Positions 44,139 through 53,868 are shown, counted from the stretch's first letter. The stretch: 60,958 bases of DNA from Mariaggregatimicrobium sp964498785 (GCA_964498785.1 CAZCJL010000030.1:1-60958); one strand, 5' to 3'. A program made the numbers and translations. The notes: generated by a model not told the origin, from the letters alone.

Positions 44139-47120
44139 TTAATTATAACTAATTCGGAAACCGAATTGAATAAATCTTGGCGAAGAATACATACCTGGCC
44201 GGGTATAAAATTCATCAATATTGGATATTTCCAGGAATCTGGTTCTTTGCCCATAACCTTCCAGCGTAAAATCCGGTTGTCCGGTATCGGCATAGACATA
44301 ATTCGCATTTCTGGTATCCAGCAGATTGCTGACATTGCAAAATGCCTGTAACTGCCATAATCCGAATCGGAATGATTTCATGATGCGCAGGTCTACATTA
44401 TATTTCAGAGGTGAGCGACCGCTGTTCTCCCGAAGGCCAATATAAGCCGCGCCTCCGGTAGCTTCGGAGCGTGCAAATTCCGGGGTATATGGCAATCCCG
44501 AATTCACATTGCCGATGAGCGTTGCTGTCCATCCTTTTATTGAATAGTTCATTACGAGATTCAGAGATTGCCGTTCGTCCCAATCCAGATTGACAAGTTG
44601 CACATGCGGCTCCCGTTTACTTTGCAAATTAGTATATGCGTCCCGTGGATCCGATGACGTTCCCTGTACTGTCATAAAAGTATAATCCATATTAATGGAA
44701 AACTGTTTCAGGCGATAGGACGATGATAATGTGATTCCTTTCGCTGTGGCATTATCACGGTTTTCCCATTTATAATAGGTTAATCCTTTGTATGTATCAA
44801 TCGGAAACCCTGGACCTACCCAATCCCGAATATCCCGGTAAAAGCCTGTGAGATGGATGAAAAGATCATCCCGAAGTTGTTGTTGCAAACCAATCTCGTA
44901 CATCACAGACCGTTCGGATTTTAAATCCGCATTTCCGACAAGATTTTCTGATCCAGCGCCCTCGATCCAGAAATTGGGATTTTGATATAAGTAGCGGAAT
45001 TCCGGATTCTGGAAAAAATGACCATACGAAAAATGAATTACCCCTTTTTCTGTGATCGGAAATGAAAGTCCGAACCGGGGACTGATCTGGGATTTCGTAC
45101 TCGGCTTGTTGTACCAGAATTGCTCCCGTTCCTCGATCGTGTATTCGACCAGCTCGCTGTCCGGCGTTGTCGGCGTATAATTATTGTAAACATGATCGAT
45201 TTTAAATGGCCGGTAAATTTGTGGGTCCTTGGGATCAGCTAAAATTCTGCCATCAGAATCGAAATAATCATAACGAATACCCATATTGATAATGAGCTCA
45301 TTAAATTCGATTTTGTCCTGAATGTATGCGGCAAATTCCCTCGGCTTCGCACTGTAATTTATATGAAACGGCGAATTTTCCGGTGGAATGAGCGGGCGAT
45401 AATCCACTTGCGAAAACTGAAGATCAAAGTAATCATTGGAAATATCATGAAATCTGCCTGATAGTCCTGTTTTCATCAAATGGCGTTTGGTAATCTGGCT
45501 GGTAAGATCAAGGTTAAATGATGCATATTTTGTTTTGGTCGTCGTACGCCGCGGATCATTTCCCCAGTAGGCAAAATCGTTTGAACGGGATGATATGGAT
45601 ATGTTATCATCCCGCTGCGGTCGAAACACATACTGCTCAAAATCACCTGGCTGCGTGGGCATATAGCGGTAATCGAACGGATCTTCATAAAGATAATTTT
45701 TGTGATCATTCACGTAATAGCTGCCTTTTAAATCAAGGAAGGTACTTCGCGAAAATATGTATGTCATGGATAATATCTGAGTGTAACGATCCGTATAATA
45801 ATATCTGCCGGCATCTGGTACATATTTAAATCGATAATCCGGATATGAACCACCCAATCTGTAACTTTTATCGTGATTATAGTAAATGCCGTAACTGAGA
45901 TTTAGATTTCCACTGACATTGAAATAAATTTTAGATTGCGTTGAAAATCCCTCGTACCAATTGAGAGGAACTATTTCATTATCCGGGGTTTCAAAGGTAT
46001 GCACGCTATCCGAAACCGGTGACCGGAACCCCCAGGGCATAAAATAGCGTTTTCCATGGTTATAACCCGGGCTGTATTGATACCGTCCTGAAATGAAATA
46101 TGATATTCGTTTTTTTGTACCGGGAATCGGCCCGGAAATGTTCATCTGCAAATCTCTTTGATTAAACGGATTATAGCTATTTAAATAGGGCTCTTTTTTC
46201 TGCCAGGGTTTTTCCATGGCTTCCACCGATTGAATCAGTTCATCGATGGATTCAATACCATCCCGTGAAAAATCATAATTCGGATAGGGATTCTGCATAT
46301 TCAACGTCCTGGCCATATCGTTTGCCCAGGCGGTATTGTCCATCACATAGTAAACATCATCTGCCAGGCTGAAATGATCGCCGAAATATGTGGTGAGGTT
46401 CATGGTAAATTTATCAGCCCCTTTCTTGGTGACGATATTCACCACGCCGGAAAGCGCCTGCCCGTACTCGGCATTAAAAGTGCCTGTAATTGCTTTCAAT
46501 TCCTCGATTGCCTGATCATCCACGCTTATGCCGGAGCTTCGGTTCAGCGGATTAATGACCTGTACACCATCCACCATATAGATAATTTCGTTAGTTCTTC
46601 CCCCGCGAATATGCAGATCGCCGGACGCATCTTTAACCACGCCTGCCTGCAGATTCACCAGCTCGGATACGCTGCGCACCGGCATCTGATCGATCTGGTC
46701 AGAACCAATCGACCTCTCGGATGAAGTTAAGTCCTTTTGAATGGGAGATCGCTCTGCTGTGACAACAACCTCTTCTCCCATATCTAGAATTGTGCCCGAC
46801 AATTGAAAATTCAGTTTTGTTGTCAAATCCACAGTGACACGAATATTTTCCATTCGCTGGTTTTGATAGCCAATCATCCTGGTAACCACAGAATAGACGC
46901 CCGGAGGGATATTAATTATGTAATATTCTCCATCCATATCGGTGGCAGCCCCCATCAGTGTCCCTTCGATAATGACATTTGCACCGACCAACGGATCACC
47001 GGTTTCGCTATCCACCACTTTACCGGCAATCTTGCCCGTTGTTCCCGCAAAACTGTCTGCGCTGAACAGAAGTAACATCGTCACTACAGAGATGACCACG
47101 ATTCCTGATTTTTTAGGCAT
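44139..47120 (-). CDS. TonB-dependent receptor with carboxypeptidase-regulatory-like domain
   Basis: GAGGAGG precedes the ATG. The 993-residue protein has a signal peptide (1-25), an N-terminal carboxypeptidase-D-regulatory-like domain (about 28-115: GKIAGKVVDSETGDPLVGANVIIEG...TDMDGEYYIINIPPG), a plug domain (about 120-240: SVSELVNLQAGVV, LHIRGGRTNEIIYMVDGVQV, FNAEYGQALSGVVNIVTKKG) and a 22-strand-type barrel to the C-terminal IQFGFRISYN. It is expected to import oligosaccharides, here probably manno-oligosaccharides, through the outer membrane using TonB energy. No SusD gene is adjacent. The PorV-like and Asp-rich genes are 14 and 25 bp apart behind it, forming a tight operon. Confidence 0.88.
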   Translation of the reverse strand: MPKKSGIVVISVVTMLLLFSADSFAGTTGKIAGKVVDSETGDPLVGANVIIEGTLMGAATDMDGEYYIINIPPGVYSVVTRMIGYQNQRMENIRVTVDLTTKLNFQLSGTILDMGEEVVVTAERSPIQKDLTSSERSIGSDQIDQMPVRSVSELVNLQAGVVKDASGDLHIRGGRTNEIIYMVDGVQVINPLNRSSGISVDDQAIEELKAITGTFNAEYGQALSGVVNIVTKKGADKFTMNLTTYFGDHFSLADDVYYVMDNTAWANDMARTLNMQNPYPNYDFSRDGIESIDELIQSVEAMEKPWQKKEPYLNSYNPFNQRDLQMNISGPIPGTKKRISYFISGRYQYSPGYNHGKRYFMPWGFRSPVSDSVHTFETPDNEIVPLNWYEGFSTQSKIYFNVSGNLNLSYGIYYNHDKSYRLGGSYPDYRFKYVPDAGRYYYTDRYTQILSMTYIFSRSTFLDLKGSYYVNDHKNYLYEDPFDYRYMPTQPGDFEQYVFRPQRDDNISISSRSNDFAYWGNDPRRTTTKTKYASFNLDLTSQITKRHLMKTGLSGRFHDISNDYFDLQFSQVDYRPLIPPENSPFHINYSAKPREFAAYIQDKIEFNELIINMGIRYDYFDSDGRILADPKDPQIYRPFKIDHVYNNYTPTTPDSELVEYTIEEREQFWYNKPSTKSQISPRFGLSFPITEKGVIHFSYGHFFQNPEFRYLYQNPNFWIEGAGSENLVGNADLKSERSVMYEIGLQQQLRDDLFIHLTGFYRDIRDWVGPGFPIDTYKGLTYYKWENRDNATAKGITLSSSYRLKQFSINMDYTFMTVQGTSSDPRDAYTNLQSKREPHVQLVNLDWDERQSLNLVMNYSIKGWTATLIGNVNSGLPYTPEFARSEATGGAAYIGLRENSGRSPLKYNVDLRIMKSFRFGLWQLQAFCNVSNLLDTRNANYVYADTGQPDFTLEGYGQRTRFLEISNIDEFYTRPGMYSSPRFIQFGFRISYN

Positions 47121-47179
47121 TATGTCCTCCTCGCAACAGAAATAAAGTAATTATTAAACCGCAAAGTCCACAAAGAAAT

Positions 47180-47216
47180 CACAAAGTTCACAGATAATGC
47201 CTCTGTGTACTTTGTG
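47180..47216. repeat. 15-bp imperfect hairpin
   Basis: CACAAAGTTCACAGA and TCTGTGTACTTTGTG pair with one T-T mismatch around a 7-nt loop. It lies upstream of the TonB receptor gene, beside repeat copy D. It is a CTTTGTG-type palindrome of a kind often dispersed in bacterial genomes. Confidence 0.5.
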
Positions 47217-47227
47217 TATCCTTTATA

Positions 47228-47265
47228 GACCCTTGCGAAGGTTTTGAACCTTCGCAAGGGTAGTT
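47228..47265 (-). repeat. Interspersed palindromic element, copy D (minimal hairpin)
   Basis: CCCTTGCGAAGGTT (47230-47243) and AACCTTCGCAAGGG (47247-47260) form a perfect 14-bp stem with a 3-nt loop, followed by the TAGTT found in the other copies. The centre seen in copies A to C is missing, so only the arms remain. It lies between the CBM9-type gene and the TonB receptor gene and may act as a transcript end. Confidence 0.75.
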
Positions 47266-47344
47266 AACAACTCCGGCGGGGCAATAACATCACAGATACA
47301 ACCCTGCCTGGTAATTTTCAAAATATTTTCCGAATAGAGAAAGA

Positions 47345-50300
47345 CTACTTCATCATTAACATTTTACTTGTTTTATTAAATGTCTGGGTTCTCATTTTGC
47401 AGAAATAAACGCCGCTCGATACTTTCATCCCCTGGTCGTTTGTTCCATCCCATTGGATGCTGTATGAACCTGCCGCTTTTTTGCCATCAACAAGCGTTCG
47501 TACTTTTTTGCCCAGAATATTGTAAACGTCAATTTTTACATCAGAGCTATGTGCTAACTGGTACTTCAGTGTTGTTTCCGGATTAAACGGGTTGGGATAA
47601 TTTTCGAACAGTTCATAGGTCAACGGAGCTTTGCCGCTATTTTCAGCTACAGATGTCGGACCGCCAAAAACTTCAAGAAAGCCCCAGGTGCTGGGTCGTT
47701 TCCAGCCTTCTTCGATTACATCGCCGCTGCCACCGAATGCCACTAATAAAGTACGGCTTTCATCTCCAAGAGACGGATCCATATCAGTCCCGTTGATGGT
47801 CATTGGCATCATCGCGCCATCTTTGGTCGTCCAATCCTCGCCAACTTCGACCAGAGAATCAAGCTCCATTCTGGCTTCGATAATGTAGCCATCGCCGGTG
47901 AATTTCTGGAATACTGTGGTTTCTACACCAGGGATTGTGGTTTCTGTCATTCCGTTGATCTGTGTCGTACCCCAGGCAGTAAAACTGATACGCCAATCAC
48001 CGGTTCCTTCCTCAGACACAGAGCCCTTCGGATGTTGAGCCGATAATGCTTTGGCGTCGTAAAATCCCATATAAAATTCAAGAGCGTCGCCTTCCCATGC
48101 CTGTCCCGGAGGATCGCGAAGGTCATCGTCTGTCACATCTCCGGAGATATAAAGGTAGTTATCATCTATTACGAAGGTAATATTAAAATTCAAGTCCGTT
48201 GATTCCAATGTCCATGTGTCGCCATAATCACCACTTGCTGTTTGCGGTTTAACCATGTGGGTTTTATAATTTTCGAATTCAGTATCCAGACCATCCAGAA
48301 CAAACGCATCCGCGAAATCAGCGACATATTGTGCCTTGGCAGTAACACTGGTCGGGAGTGTGATCGGACCGACTTTGCACTCGGGCACTAATTCAGTTTC
48401 AACTCCCTGTGCAGAGGTCGCTGTAACTGCATAATACAAAGCCGCCTCACCAGCGTCTCTCGTCCATGGACGATGTCCCCAGTTTTGATGTCCATGCGGG
48501 ATTTTCGATGCAATTCGCATCACGCCTTCTGCATTTACATCATTAATCGGACTTTTGCTGACATATACATTATAAGTTTCGGTGCCAACTGCGTTATCCA
48601 TCCATTGTAAATGAGTAAAAAAGTATGGAGTAACAACACCGGGGCCCACGATAGTATCCATTTCAGCGATAACGGCTGGAGATACGACTTCCCCTTGTGG
48701 TTGTGGAATACCGTAATACATCAGATTATCCCAGTAGACATTCCCAACCCAGGTTTGCGCTTCCTGGTAGGAAATTTGGCCGCCCACGGAAAGCGTTGCA
48801 GTCGGATCGACTTCACCGGCATCAACAAAAGAAACAACATCGTAAAACAAGGTATTCCATTCACCCCGCACCAAACTGGAATCGTCGATGAAATAAGCAT
48901 GTTCCGTCCAGGTCCAGCTCACGTGGTCGCGTGCAAAGATTGAGACTTGTGCTCCCAACGGAATATCTGTCGGTAAATACACATCCAGAGAAATAGTATG
49001 AGCATAGGTTTCTAATTCAGCGGAATAGATATTCGCGTTGCCTTTTTCAAATGCGCCTTTCTGTTCGGTACTGTTTGCAAAGTCATAACTGGTGTTCAAA
49101 ACACCTGCGCTGCGAGCAGTGGGATCTGCGCTCCATATCACACCGTTCAATCCATCGCCCCAGGCTTTGGCAAAATCATTTGTACCGGCCGCCTCGTTTT
49201 CAAAATCAGCCACCAGCCAATCCATACCTGTTTGGGTTCCCAGAAAGCTGATATTATCAAAATAGATGGTACCCGCCCAGGTGGAATCTTCATCCAGAAT
49301 ATTCCAGCCCTGGATTTGGATACCGACTTTGCCTAGTTTATTTGCTTCGAGGTCGAGACCATCGTCGGGAGCCAATCGGGATAATGCAACCATGTCCATA
49401 TTAATGGGGTACCAGGTTTCTTTTGGTATATCATACACATTATGAATGGGATATTGTCCCCAGACACCAGCCCAACTGGCGTTATCCTGTACCCAAAGTT
49501 CAAAATACAAATCATCAGGAGTATCTGCCGGTAACCAGACATAATAGGTTAAAATCTGATTGCCGTCCGGATCAAGCGTACCATCATGCTGAATAACGCC
49601 TTTTCTTCCCAGCGTACCATCGTACGTTACAGCGAGCACGCCATCCGAAACAGTGCTGGGATCTTCAATGCGCGAAACATCGGTTAACGATGGCCCCCAT
49701 CCGTTATCGCTCCAGTTCATCGCGCCTAATGCCGGGTCTTCAAAATCACTGACAGCAGAGGGATTAGCGCCGACCAGACTAAAATTATCAAAATATATGG
49801 TTCCGGCCCATGTTGTGTCGGCATCGTGTTCATTCCAGCCCTGAATTTGAATACCGATTTTTCCGATTTTATTCGCTTCGAGATCAAGATTATCGGCAAG
49901 ATCTAATCGCGATAATGCAACCATGTCCATATTGATGGGGAACCATGTTTCTTTGGGAATATCATATCCGTTATAAATCGGATATTTGCCCCATACACCG
50001 GCCCAACTAGCGTTGTCCTGTACCCACAGTTCCAGATTCAAGCTATCAGGAAAATCTGCCGGCAGCCAGACATAATACGTGAAAACCTGTGCGCCTTCAG
50101 GGTCAATCGTGCCATCATACTGAATGACGCCTTTTCTGCCCAGTGTGCCATCGTACGTAACGGCTAAAACGCCTTCCGATGCACTGCTGGGATCAGCAAC
50201 ACGTGACACATCAGTCAGCGAAGGTCCCCATGCGTTATCTACCCAGTTCATCGTTCCTAAAGCCGGATCTTCAAAATCTGCAATAACTTGCGATAGTAGC

Positions 50301-50368
50301 AAATTAGGTAAAAGTATAACGCCGGCGATTATCCATAACACTGGCTTCATTGTAATTTGGTTCTTCAT
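47345..50368 (-). CDS. T9SS-exported CBM9-type carbohydrate-binding protein
   Basis: AAAGGAGGG precedes the ATG. The 1,007-residue protein has a signal peptide (about 1-27), two nearly identical 177-residue beta-sandwich repeats (from DFEDPALGTMNW and DFEDPALGAMNW, each containing LWVQDNASWAGVWG and TIYFDN), a third more divergent repeat (about 385-560), a fibronectin-III-like segment (about 565-665), a CBM9/DOMON-like domain (about 680-890: LDTEFENYKTHMVKPQT...YLYISGDVTDDDLRDPP) and a type A sorting domain (ENYPNPFNPETTLKYQLA to the terminal MMK). There is no catalytic domain, so it probably binds glycans at the cell surface and could do the job of SusD or SusE/F. The gene overlaps a 33-residue small frame by 4 nt. 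Confidence 0.8.
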   Translation of the reverse strand: MKNQITMKPVLWIIAGVILLPNLLLSQVIADFEDPALGTMNWVDNAWGPSLTDVSRVADPSSASEGVLAVTYDGTLGRKGVIQYDGTIDPEGAQVFTYYVWLPADFPDSLNLELWVQDNASWAGVWGKYPIYNGYDIPKETWFPINMDMVALSRLDLADNLDLEANKIGKIGIQIQGWNEHDADTTWAGTIYFDNFSLVGANPSAVSDFEDPALGAMNWSDNGWGPSLTDVSRIEDPSTVSDGVLAVTYDGTLGRKGVIQHDGTLDPDGNQILTYYVWLPADTPDDLYFELWVQDNASWAGVWGQYPIHNVYDIPKETWYPINMDMVALSRLAPDDGLDLEANKLGKVGIQIQGWNILDEDSTWAGTIYFDNISFLGTQTGMDWLVADFENEAAGTNDFAKAWGDGLNGVIWSADPTARSAGVLNTSYDFANSTEQKGAFEKGNANIYSAELETYAHTISLDVYLPTDIPLGAQVSIFARDHVSWTWTEHAYFIDDSSLVRGEWNTLFYDVVSFVDAGEVDPTATLSVGGQISYQEAQTWVGNVYWDNLMYYGIPQPQGEVVSPAVIAEMDTIVGPGVVTPYFFTHLQWMDNAVGTETYNVYVSKSPINDVNAEGVMRIASKIPHGHQNWGHRPWTRDAGEAALYYAVTATSAQGVETELVPECKVGPITLPTSVTAKAQYVADFADAFVLDGLDTEFENYKTHMVKPQTASGDYGDTWTLESTDLNFNITFVIDDNYLYISGDVTDDDLRDPPGQAWEGDALEFYMGFYDAKALSAQHPKGSVSEEGTGDWRISFTAWGTTQINGMTETTIPGVETTVFQKFTGDGYIIEARMELDSLVEVGEDWTTKDGAMMPMTINGTDMDPSLGDESRTLLVAFGGSGDVIEEGWKRPSTWGFLEVFGGPTSVAENSGKAPLTYELFENYPNPFNPETTLKYQLAHSSDVKIDVYNILGKKVRTLVDGKKAAGSYSIQWDGTNDQGMKVSSGVYFCKMRTQTFNKTSKMLMMK
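49217..50278 (-). repeat. In-gene tandem repeat, 531-bp period
   Basis: Two units of 177 codons, beginning at the DFEDPALG codons near 50278 and 49747, are strongly alike in DNA. The third binding-like domain of the protein is too different to count as a unit. Confidence 0.75.
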
Positions 50369-50466
50369 AAAGCCCTCCTTTGATTAAAATTACGTTTTAC
50401 TGCTGAATATTCAGCAGGCTTTAATTGATAAAAAATGTGATTACTCTGGTATATTTTTTCCGTCAC
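50365..50466 (-). CDS. Possible 33-residue upstream ORF, coupled to the CBM9-type gene
   Basis: A GTG at 50466 lies 6 nt behind AAGGAGG, one of the strongest ribosome binding sites in this stretch. The frame (begins MTEKIYQSNH, ends NQRRAL) stops at TGA 50365-50367, overlapping the ATG of the next gene by 4 nt. An 18-bp palindrome lies inside it. It could be a leader peptide or a translational activator. An ATG 4 nt upstream (50470) reads only nine codons. Absence of homologues cannot be checked here. Confidence 0.4.
   Translation of the reverse strand: MTEKIYQSNHIFYQLKPAEYSAVKRNFNQRRAL
50400..50417. promoter_or_regulatory. 18-bp perfect palindrome upstream of the CBM9-type gene
   Basis: CTGCTGAATATTCAGCAG reads the same on both strands and lies 32-49 bp upstream of the ATG at 50368. 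It differs from the LacI-type AACGAAA operators, so it could be a site for another regulator or a small cruciform or hairpin. Confidence 0.45.
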
Positions 50467-50617
50467 TCATCACCTCCTTAGAGTGTATTCTTTTCAGATT
50501 GATCTCGAGTAAATTCTTTTCTGGCAAGCTGAGATTGTGGAAAACCGTATGCTAAAATTTTAATTCGGATAGCGAAGATGAATATTCCGGATTACTCTGA
50601 TCTATATTTTCACGATT

Positions 50618-51616
50618 TCAAATTTTCCTGACCGACTCCCTCTCAACTATTTTTGTCGGCACAATCGTGGTAACGGGTGCTTTGATCTCGTGTCGGATCA
50701 TTTGAAAAAGCGTTCGGATAGCAATGGAACCTAATTCTTCTTTATATACCCGGACAGTTGTCAAAGCCGGTGAAGCATATTTTGCCAGATCAATATCATC
50801 AAATCCGATGATACTAATATCATCAGGAATTTTTAAATTTAGTTCCTGAATGGCTTTATAGCCATGAATCGCATTGATGTCGTTTGCTGCAAATATCGCG
50901 GTGGGGCGATTTTCAAGAGCTAATAAATTCTTTAAATGTTGGTATCCTTTTTCCAGGCCTCCTGTCTGGATTAATGCATTGTCAACAGCAATATTATTGT
51001 AAGTTAACGCTTTTTTATAACCATTGAATCGTTGCTTAAAACTTAATCGTTCAAGATCACCGGAAATGTAACCAATGCGTTGATGTCCTTTTTGAATCAA
51101 ATATTGTGTTGCCGCAAAAGCGCCCTGTTCATTATCAATGAGAATTTGGCAACAATTTTCAATCATAAATTTCGGATCCACCATAATACAGGGGATACCG
51201 TTTGATAATATATTTTTTATAAATTCATCCTGAAAAATCCCAACTAACACCAGTCCGTCAACCTGCCTCTGACGAACCATTTTGGGTAATTTATCCTGTT
51301 GATGTTCCGGGATAAGCTGCAAAACGAGATTGTAATTCTGTAGGGCAACCTCGGCTTCAATGCCTTCCAAAACGCGGGAATAAAATGGATTTCCGGATAA
51401 CGGCTGAACTTCGCGGCAAAATATGACGCCGATATTTTCCGTGGCGCGGGATTTCAATCCCTTCCCAAATGCATTGGGAACAAAATCATGTTTTTGGGCC
51501 AAATCAATTATCTTTTGTCGGGTTTCCGGGCTCACATCGGGTCTGTCATTGAGCGCTTTTGACACTGTAGCCTGTGAAACATTCGCCAGCTTCGCAATCT
51601 CTTTTATGGTGATCAT
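50618..51616 (-). CDS. LacI-family transcriptional regulator
   Basis: AGGAAG precedes the ATG, which overlaps the stop of the GH5-like gene by 4 nt (ATGA), so translation is coupled. The 332-residue protein starts with the LacI helix-turn-helix and hinge (ITIKEIAKLANVSQATVSKALNDRPDVSPETRQKI...NAFGKGLKS) and continues with a periplasmic-binding-type effector domain (IGVIFCREVQPLSGNPFYSRVLEGIEAE; IGYISGDLERLSFKQRFNGYKKAL; ISIIGFDDIDLAKYASPALTTVRV). It probably represses the mannan locus until a manno-oligosaccharide or phosphorylated sugar binds. Three AACGAAA-type operators in the locus, one upstream of its own operon, fit autoregulation. Confidence 0.9.
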   Translation of the reverse strand: MITIKEIAKLANVSQATVSKALNDRPDVSPETRQKIIDLAQKHDFVPNAFGKGLKSRATENIGVIFCREVQPLSGNPFYSRVLEGIEAEVALQNYNLVLQLIPEHQQDKLPKMVRQRQVDGLVLVGIFQDEFIKNILSNGIPCIMVDPKFMIENCCQILIDNEQGAFAATQYLIQKGHQRIGYISGDLERLSFKQRFNGYKKALTYNNIAVDNALIQTGGLEKGYQHLKNLLALENRPTAIFAANDINAIHGYKAIQELNLKIPDDISIIGFDDIDLAKYASPALTTVRVYKEELGSIAIRTLFQMIRHEIKAPVTTIVPTKIVERESVRKI

Positions 51617-53796
51617 TGGAAATTCTTCCTATAAATTTTACAGGCGACATCTTTATTAAAAGACGGAATATTCAAAACAATTTCGTTTTGCCGGGTCACT
51701 GTAACAGCTTCATTGTGAAAAATTGTTCCCTGATATGTATCCCACCATTCTACCTGATATTCTCCGGGATCGATAGCGGAAATATTCATTTTTGCTGTTA
51801 ATTCGGGTTTGTGCAGCAATTTTTTATTTTTCACAAGCTGCCACTGATATTTTTGATGTCGGAGCCAGAGATAATAATCCCCTTTTTGCCGGACACCCGT
51901 CACGATAATTTTATCCGCTGTTTTTATGCCGCAGTTTTCGAATTTGTACTGTGTAATTTTAATCCAGTCCGTTCCAGAATTTTCTACCCGGATAGCGTGA
52001 CTTCCGGCAGGAACATCGATGCCATAATCTTTGTTGTAGGCACCCTGGTACATTTTTATCTCTTCCTTCCAGACACTTTGCTCCCATTCGCCGTCACCCG
52101 TTCCCAAAGGCAGCGGTTTTTCCAGTGCCAGCGCTCCATCAAGGTAAATTTGCAGATGCCCGGAATCAGATACATCGTCCACATGCACAACAAATCGCCC
52201 ATCAAATCGATAATCGATCTTAAATTCCGGTGGTTGTTTCATCTCTGATTTTGACTTTCCAAACAGATACGAAGGAACCTGGTCGCTGTTATTCATCTCT
52301 CCATTAACATCAACGTTGAAATGAGCGACTGTATTTTTTCCCCACGATTTTGATGGTGACAGAACATAAGTCGCCTGGTCCGGGGATAACTCACTGTTCA
52401 GGAAAATATCATCAATCACAATTTTTTCGATGGGGGAAGAGCCAATCGCAATTTCAGCCGCAAAGTTCGTAATCGCCTGAAAATGAAAATACAAATTATC
52501 CGCTTCGATGAGTTCATCCCACCACCAGGTAAGCGGTGAAATGGGAGTCGGGGAAAAGAGTCCGGCCCACAGTCCATTGTGAATTCCCACGTGTTCAGGA
52601 TCGTTTTCCCGTGTTTTATCTGCACCCCGATAATCACTGCCAAACTCGCCGATAACATGCGGCTTTCCATATTCCTTTTGATGTCGGTCAATATTTATCG
52701 GAATGTATTCTGCAAAATTCGGTTTGTTATAAAGGTGTGATTGAGTGATATCGATGTTTTGCATCCGCCAAATTTCTGGCAGCGCGTTGGAGGAAAAACT
52801 CGTCGTGATTAAGTGATCGTAAGGATCGATTTCTCTCAGAAATTCAGCCATATCTTTGTGCCAGGCAATGACATCTGCCGGCTTCCCTGCGGTCAGGTCG
52901 ACCTCATTCCAGAATTCCCAGGCGAGAATATACGGGCTATATCCATATCGGGCAACGATATATTTCAGGCGATTTTCATAATATTTTTTTGCGACAGGAT
53001 TGACGAAGAAATCAGCCTCTTTATTACAGGGTCCGCCATTTTTTTGATTATACGGATTTTCGTCCCATTTCTTCTCTTTGAAATATCCCTGCAACTCTTG
53101 AATCACGCCATGGTAATCGAAACAGAGCATGATGTAAATATTGTATTTTTCAGCCAACACTAACACCGAATCCAACCGGGCGGCGTTTTGCAGATGATAT
53201 TTCCCCAGTCCAGTATCTTCCCACTCCAGGTAAAGATTCCAGGGACACATCCAGATGCGGACAAAATTGCAGCCGATTTCATTTAGTTTTTTAAAATAGT
53301 AATGGTAATCGTCAGCCCAGCAGACACTTTCCCCAAAAGCTCTGAATAATCTTCCGGAATCGAATATAAACTGATAATCAGACTCAGGATTGCGGCGGAT
53401 GAAACCGTTTCTCGCAGATTGAACAGCAGTTAGCGAAATCGATTTAGTAGTAATCGTATCATCCCGGGTTCGGACAATGAATTGATACGAATATTCTCCG
53501 ATTTTCGTAGGTGTGAACCTGACATTCCAGATAGAAATATTTCCGTTATTGCCAGTATAAAATCCGGGTTGTATGATTTCTTCACCAGAAGGTGATACCG
53601 CAGACATGCTGACACTAATCTCATTAACATCAAAAGGATTAGATAGTTGCGAAGCCCTTATTTCCAGACGGGAGCTACAGGGTCGGTACTGTTCGATGCT
53701 GTCGGGGAATGGTGAAAAAAAAAGTAAACTCGTGCCAGATAGGTGATGAGTAAAAAGAAAAGAGAGAGATAGGACAAGGTAAATAATCTTCTTCAT
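51613..53796 (-). CDS. Secreted DUF5060 / GH5-like glycoside hydrolase
   Basis: The ATG at 53796 begins a signal peptide (MKKIIYLVLSLSFLFTHHLSG) and lies just after the operator and promoter at 53818-53868; longer frames to 53868 would run through these sites. The 727-residue protein has a DUF5060-like N-terminal domain (about 30-125), a GH5-like TIM barrel (about 130-480) with likely acid/base Glu298 in EFWNEVD and nucleophile Glu384 in VIGEFGSDY, and two C-terminal beta-sandwich domains (about 480-720) that include a carbohydrate-binding-like one (KIDYRFDGRFVVHVDDVSDSGHLQIYLDG). It lacks a T9SS sorting domain and so is probably periplasmic or released. The expected action is on beta-mannan oligomers. 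The LacI gene overlaps its end. Confidence 0.85.
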   Translation of the reverse strand: MKKIIYLVLSLSFLFTHHLSGTSLLFFSPFPDSIEQYRPCSSRLEIRASQLSNPFDVNEISVSMSAVSPSGEEIIQPGFYTGNNGNISIWNVRFTPTKIGEYSYQFIVRTRDDTITTKSISLTAVQSARNGFIRRNPESDYQFIFDSGRLFRAFGESVCWADDYHYYFKKLNEIGCNFVRIWMCPWNLYLEWEDTGLGKYHLQNAARLDSVLVLAEKYNIYIMLCFDYHGVIQELQGYFKEKKWDENPYNQKNGGPCNKEADFFVNPVAKKYYENRLKYIVARYGYSPYILAWEFWNEVDLTAGKPADVIAWHKDMAEFLREIDPYDHLITTSFSSNALPEIWRMQNIDITQSHLYNKPNFAEYIPINIDRHQKEYGKPHVIGEFGSDYRGADKTRENDPEHVGIHNGLWAGLFSPTPISPLTWWWDELIEADNLYFHFQAITNFAAEIAIGSSPIEKIVIDDIFLNSELSPDQATYVLSPSKSWGKNTVAHFNVDVNGEMNNSDQVPSYLFGKSKSEMKQPPEFKIDYRFDGRFVVHVDDVSDSGHLQIYLDGALALEKPLPLGTGDGEWEQSVWKEEIKMYQGAYNKDYGIDVPAGSHAIRVENSGTDWIKITQYKFENCGIKTADKIIVTGVRQKGDYYLWLRHQKYQWQLVKNKKLLHKPELTAKMNISAIDPGEYQVEWWDTYQGTIFHNEAVTVTRQNEIVLNIPSFNKDVACKIYRKNFQ

Positions 53797-53817
53797 TTTA
53801 AATTGATCCATAAAATG

Positions 53818-53835
53818 ACAGAAAACGATTTCGTT
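53818..53835. promoter_or_regulatory. LacI-type operator 2
   Basis: On the minus strand it reads AACGAAATCGTTTTCTGT, matching operator 1 at 15 of 18 positions including the first 15. It lies 4 bp downstream of the -10 box at 53840-53845, over the expected transcription start of the GH5-like and LacI genes, as expected for repression. Confidence 0.75.
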
Positions 53836-53839
53836 AACA

Positions 53840-53868
53840 AATATATTATTTTTAGATTTCAAAGTCAA
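53840..53868 (-). promoter_or_regulatory. Promoter of the GH5-like and lacI genes
   Basis: TTGACT (53868-53863) and TATATT (53845-53840) lie 17 bp apart on the minus strand. The -35 sits in CTTGACTTT, as in the GH26 promoter. The operator begins directly downstream. Confidence 0.7.
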
